Notes under the pieces: model-generated | Databases searched by the model: none | Told to the model about the DNA's origin: nothing | What the model saw: only the letters and a program-made list of their open reading frames with translations | Program-made: the position numbers and the translations under genes | Part shown: positions 62,610 through 64,000 of the stretch, piece by piece | Position numbering within the stretch: position 1 is the first letter of the stretch | Layout of the letters: every line of letters starts with the position of its first letter | From: Nocardiopsis alba DSM 43377 | GTDB lineage: Bacteria; Actinomycetota; Actinomycetes; Streptosporangiales; Streptosporangiaceae | DNA length: 64,000 nucleotides | Direction: 5' to 3' | Assembly: GCF_000341225.1 (NCBI RefSeq) | Contig: NZ_ANAC01000027.1 | Location: 1 to 64,000 of the forward strand

Positions 62610-64000
62610 ATGCCTCGACCGAAGAAATACGTGTCCAGGTCCGATCTGGGGTGGGGTTCCTCCCCGGCCTCCCGAGCCGACCCCCGCTCCGGTCTCGTCA
62701 TCCACTACGACAGCACCGACCAGGGACTGGCCGGTAAGGACCACTCCGCCTGCCTGACCTACTGGCGCAACACCCGCAACTTCCACACCGGCCCCTCCCG
62801 CGGCTGGGCCGACATCGGCTACTGCGTCGATGAGAGCACCGAGATCCTCACCGAGGACGGGTGGAAGACCTTCCACGACATCCGCGAGGGCGACCTCGTC
62901 CTCACCCTCGACCATGAGACGGGCATGTCCCGATGGCAGCCGCTCCAAGCGGTGAACGTCTTCCCCGCCATGCCACGGGAACTGATCCGGATGGAGGGCA
63001 GGGATCACTCCTCCCTGACCACCGCCCAACACCGCTGGCCCGTCGAACGCCACGCGGAGGGGGCCGGGGCCGAGCGGGCCTGGGCCACCAGTGGCACCTT
63101 GAACGGGAGAGATCGGCTCCTCCTCGCCTCTCCCTGTTCCGCACTGCCCACCGAGCCCAAGTGGGACGACGACCTCGTCGAATCGGTCGCTCGTTCCTGC
63201 TCCGGGCTTCCCGAGGCCCCGGAACACCGAACGGAGGAGCGGTGGGAGTTCTCCGAACAGGCCCCAGGAGGGGTCCCCACCTTCGCCTTCGTCTCCTCCC
63301 TCACCGCATCACAACACGCCCTGTTTCTGCGGACCGCGTGTGACGTCTCCCCCGACGGCCCCGGCACGGCGACCCTGCCCTCCCTGGCGTCCGCGGAGGC
63401 CTTCCGGCTGTCAGCGGTACTGATCGGCCGTGCGAGCGTGGTGCGCCGGACCTCTTCCGGCTACCGTCTGACCCTGACCGATCCCGACCACACGGCCCTC
63501 GCACCCGACGCCCTCACCATCGGCAGGGAGACCTATGAGGGGCGGATCTGGTGTCCGACCACCCCGGACGGGACCTGGCTGGCCCGACGCGAGGGGACGG
63601 TCTACTTCACCGGGAACTCGTTCATGGCGTGTCCGCACGGGTACGTGATCGAGGGGCGCGGGCTGTACCGCACTCAGGCCGCCCAGCCCGGCGGGAACTC
63701 CAGTCACTACTCCTGCACGCTGGCCACCGGACCGAGCGACCCCATCACCCCCGAGCAGATCAACGCGGTCCGTGTGCTGCGCGAGTGGCTGATGGAGCCC
63801 GACACCTCCATCGCGGGCACCGTGCTGGGGCACCGCGACTTCATCTCCACCTCCTGCCCCGGCGACAAGGCCTACCGGATGGTCCAGGACGGCACCTTCG
63901 CCAAAGCCCCCGACGACTCCGAAGGAGACGACGACATGCCGCAGCACCGCCGCTTCGAGAAGAGCGGGTCCCAGACCCTGGAGCCGGGCAAGTGGGCGAG
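62610..64000 (+). CDS. Peptidoglycan N-acetylmuramoyl-L-alanine amidase interrupted by an intein (3' end beyond window)
   Basis: Exteins: residues 1-71 and from 337 on form an Amidase_2/PGRP-type zinc amidase. Zinc-ligand candidates are His32 in LVIHYDST, the histidine of LGHRDF and cysteine of STSCPG. The split falls inside the conserved WADIGY/SFMACPHGY motif, right after Tyr71, the position of the catalytic tyrosine of T7 lysozyme. The intein occupies 62823-63617 in the same frame with no stop. After the amidase an Asp/Glu-rich linker leads into an unknown C-terminal domain that runs off the edge. Start uncertain: GGAGG lies only 1 base before ATG 62610; an ATG at 62565 and a GTG at 62631 are in frame. 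Confidence 0.88.
   Translation, partial: MPRPKKYVSRSDLGWGSSPASRADPRSGLVIHYDSTDQGLAGKDHSACLTYWRNTRNFHTGPSRGWADIGYCVDESTEILTEDGWKTFHDIREGDLVLTLDHETGMSRWQPLQAVNVFPAMPRELIRMEGRDHSSLTTAQHRWPVERHAEGAGAERAWATSGTLNGRDRLLLASPCSALPTEPKWDDDLVESVARSCSGLPEAPEHRTEERWEFSEQAPGGVPTFAFVSSLTASQHALFLRTACDVSPDGPGTATLPSLASAEAFRLSAVLIGRASVVRRTSSGYRLTLTDPDHTALAPDALTIGRETYEGRIWCPTTPDGTWLARREGTVYFTGNSFMACPHGYVIEGRGLYRTQAAQPGGNSSHYSCTLATGPSDPITPEQINAVRVLREWLMEPDTSIAGTVLGHRDFISTSCPGDKAYRMVQDGTFAKAPDDSEGDDDMPQHRRFEKSGSQTLEPGKWA
62823..63617 (+). other. Intein (265 residues) in the amidase gene
   Basis: It starts with Cys1 (CVDESTEILTEDGWKTF, Hint block A). REGDLVLTLDHETG follows, and block B is TAQH at intein residues 67-70. 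The C-terminal blocks are RIWCPTTPDGTWLARREG and VYFTGN, ending in Asn265; the first downstream residue is Ser. All class 1 splicing residues are present except that Gly replaces the usual penultimate His. Residues about 150-235 (SLTASQHALFLR, CDVSPDGPG, AEAFRLSAVLIGRAS) resemble the second half of a LAGLIDADG homing endonuclease with its acidic motif lost. The reading frame is intact across both junctions. Confidence 0.87.

Noticed and set aside
62501..63367. Minus-strand frames over the amidase/intein region
   Set aside because: The plus strand carries all catalytic and splicing motifs; the minus frames have none.

Overview
The window is high-GC actinomycete chromosome, about 70% G+C by eye with strong G/C third-position bias. 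A WhiB-family regulator, RpfB, ANTAR and SpoIIE/RsbW partner-switch proteins, many GTG/TTG starts, and ectoine synthesis beside an ectoine-type importer all point to an actinomycete. A Nocardiopsis-like genus is my best inference, but no 16S or marker gene is present to prove it. I saw no rRNA, tRNA, insertion sequence or CRISPR array.

Layout. 0.2-9.6 kb: PcrA helicase, a divergent nucleoside hydrolase, a PspC-type histidine kinase with its LuxR regulator, divergent PspC membrane proteins, and the classical rpfB-ksgA pair. 9.9-20 kb: a CoA-transferase/racemase, a large phosphatase-like membrane protein, an anti-sigma-factor antagonist, an M50 peptidase, an SRPBCC protein, ppk1-mutT1, and a CPBP protease. 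20-26.3 kb: seven leftward genes for compatible solutes, ectA-ectB-ectC then ehuB-ehuC-ehuD-ehuA, with terminator-like hairpins after ectC and ehuA. 26.9-33.9 kb: a WhiB-like protein, a membrane protein and CopC-like protein, PP2C phosphatase, glycosyltransferase, MEDS/ATPase protein and an aminotransferase. 34-44.8 kb: a signalling block with STAS, GAF-ANTAR and PAS/GAF proteins and a system matching Streptomyces osmoadaptation genes osaB-osaA (leftward) and osaC (divergent). 44.8-57 kb: orphan LuxR regulator, HtrA protease, a second glycosyltransferase, an OmpR-type two-component system, a CitE-like lyase, a molybdopterin reductase and a PrsW-like protease. 57-62.4 kb: a TetR-flanked membrane operon, a Nudix hydrolase and NAD(P)HX repair enzyme. 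The right edge carries an incomplete peptidoglycan amidase gene.

Functional thread. Osmotic and envelope stress recur: ectoine synthesis and uptake, Osa kinase and partner-switch proteins, PspC proteins, HtrA, and polyphosphate kinase. That they form one physiological programme is inference from content, not shown by the sequence.

Most notable. (1) The amidase gene at the right edge contains a 265-residue in-frame intein immediately after the catalytic-type tyrosine of the DIGY motif. It has a complete splicing domain and what looks like a decayed homing endonuclease. (2) A composite intergenic repeat occurs at 36.6-37.2 kb and again at 47.3-47.6 kb. It has the same module order and a 104-bp inverted-repeat segment of identical length but diverged interior. 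(3) A leftward operon behind a TetR-type palindrome encodes a membrane methyltransferase-like/DCC fusion and a membrane SRPBCC protein.
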